DNA of 6,181 bases from Verrucomicrobiota bacterium. GTDB taxonomy: Bacteria; Verrucomicrobiota; Verrucomicrobiia; Chthoniobacterales; UBA10450. The position numbers were made by a program, and so were the translations under genes. Shown here piece by piece: positions 5,682-6,181 of this stretch. The notes beneath the pieces were generated by a model. It worked only from the letters and a program-made list of their open reading frames with translations, searched no databases and was not told the origin of the DNA. Location of the stretch: positions 1 through 6,181 of the forward strand of contig QHNU01000033.1 in assembly GCA_003218525.1 (NCBI GenBank), read 5' to 3'. Within the stretch, counting starts at the first letter, position 1. Every line of letters begins with the position of its first letter.

Positions 5682-6181
5682 GTGGATGTTGCGACGATAG
5701 CGAATGTGGCGACGGCGCTGACAGTGCTGACGGGCGTCGGATTTGGTTTAGTCGAAGCCCGGCAGGCACGAAAAGACCGAGAGGAACGCGCCGCGTTCGC
5801 TGCGCTAGATGCGATTCTCACTCCGGAGTGGATGAAATCGATTGTGATTGTGCACGCAATTCCGGAAGGGACGAGTGCGGCCGAGATCGAAGCTGATCCG
5901 CGTGTGCTCGAAGCCACACACGTCATCGGTATTACGCTGGAAGGACTTGGCTACGCAGTGTTCGCGCGGATTGTGCCGCTGAAAACTGTGGATGATCTTG
6001 TTGGGGGAACCGTGCGAGTGGCCTGGCGCAATCTGCGTCAGTACGTCGAATTCGAGCGTAACCGCGCCGGTTCGCAGAAGAGCTGGGAGTGGTTTCAATG
6101 GTTGGCTGAACAGTTTGGGAGACATGGGACGAGTCGCACGAACCTGGAGATAGGCGCATACGTCGCTGACCGGGATTGGAA
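5682..6181 (+). CDS. Hypothetical protein with one N-terminal membrane helix, truncated by window edge
   Basis: An open frame of 166 codons runs off the right edge. An in-frame TAA at 5670-5672 limits the start, and GTG at 5682 gives MDVATIANVATAL. AAGGA lies only one base upstream, too close to be a normal ribosome binding site. An ATG two bases earlier (5680) is in another frame and stops after six codons. Residues 4-24 form a hydrophobic, probably membrane-spanning helix, followed by a charged segment (25-36: EARQARKDREER) and a soluble domain with TPEWM (47-51), VIGITLEGLGYAVFARIVPL (81-100), WRNLRQYVEFER (115-126) and EWFQWLAEQ (136-144). This resembles small bacterial proteins often annotated as DUF4760-like, from memory and not verified. 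Base composition is like the neighbours. Even codon usage and the long open frame support a real gene; the function is unknown. Confidence 0.82.
   Translation, partial: MDVATIANVATALTVLTGVGFGLVEARQARKDREERAAFAALDAILTPEWMKSIVIVHAIPEGTSAAEIEADPRVLEATHVIGITLEGLGYAVFARIVPLKTVDDLVGGTVRVAWRNLRQYVEFERNRAGSQKSWEWFQWLAEQFGRHGTSRTNLEIGAYVADRDW

Overview
The window holds part of a purine-biosynthesis gene cluster on the minus strand (purL, purF, purM in transcription order), followed on the right by a divergent small secreted protein gene and the start of an unrelated membrane-anchored protein gene on the plus strand. The three Pur proteins are recognisable from family motifs. purM runs off the left edge. 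The order purL-purF-purM matches the middle of the Bacillus-type pur operon, but the genes are separated by gaps of 343 and 344 bases. Those gaps are filled with palindromic and dispersed-repeat sequence instead of genes.

Organism: the repeat vocabulary suggests a soil-type Verrucomicrobiota bacterium (Chthoniobacterales / Udaeobacter-like). It includes a GGTAGGGGCG...CGCCCCTACC element, a TGTAGCC...GGCTACA element with GTCTCTGTGAGAC and GGCTGACAGAGCC hairpins, and TGTCATGTCGAGC-type repeats. This assignment rests on memory of such repeats and is an inference. No taxonomic marker gene is present.

Layout: 1-515 purM 5' half (-). 516-859 repeat mosaic. 860-2356 purF (-), an Fe-S type amidophosphoribosyltransferase. 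2357-2699 repeat mosaic with a possible purF leader signal. 2700-5060 purL (-), the small PurL form that needs PurS and PurQ, which are not in the window. 5061-5226 divergent intergenic region with a candidate purL promoter and a hairpin repeat. 5227-5574 (+) small secreted Thr-rich protein of unknown function. 5595-5631 strong intrinsic terminator. 5682-6181 (+) partial gene for a protein with one N-terminal membrane helix.

The most notable observation is a 57-base palindromic element (2955-3011) lying entirely inside purL. It is exactly 19 codons long, in frame, and encodes residues 684-702. It has the same layout as the intergenic element at 2604-2658: terminal inverted repeats of about 10 bases around two hairpins. 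This looks like an in-frame, protein-tolerated insertion of a miniature palindromic element, comparable in principle to the Rickettsia palindromic elements. The intergenic elements also share flanking sequence that reaches the purM start codon and the purF 3' end, and inverted copies lie on both sides of purF.
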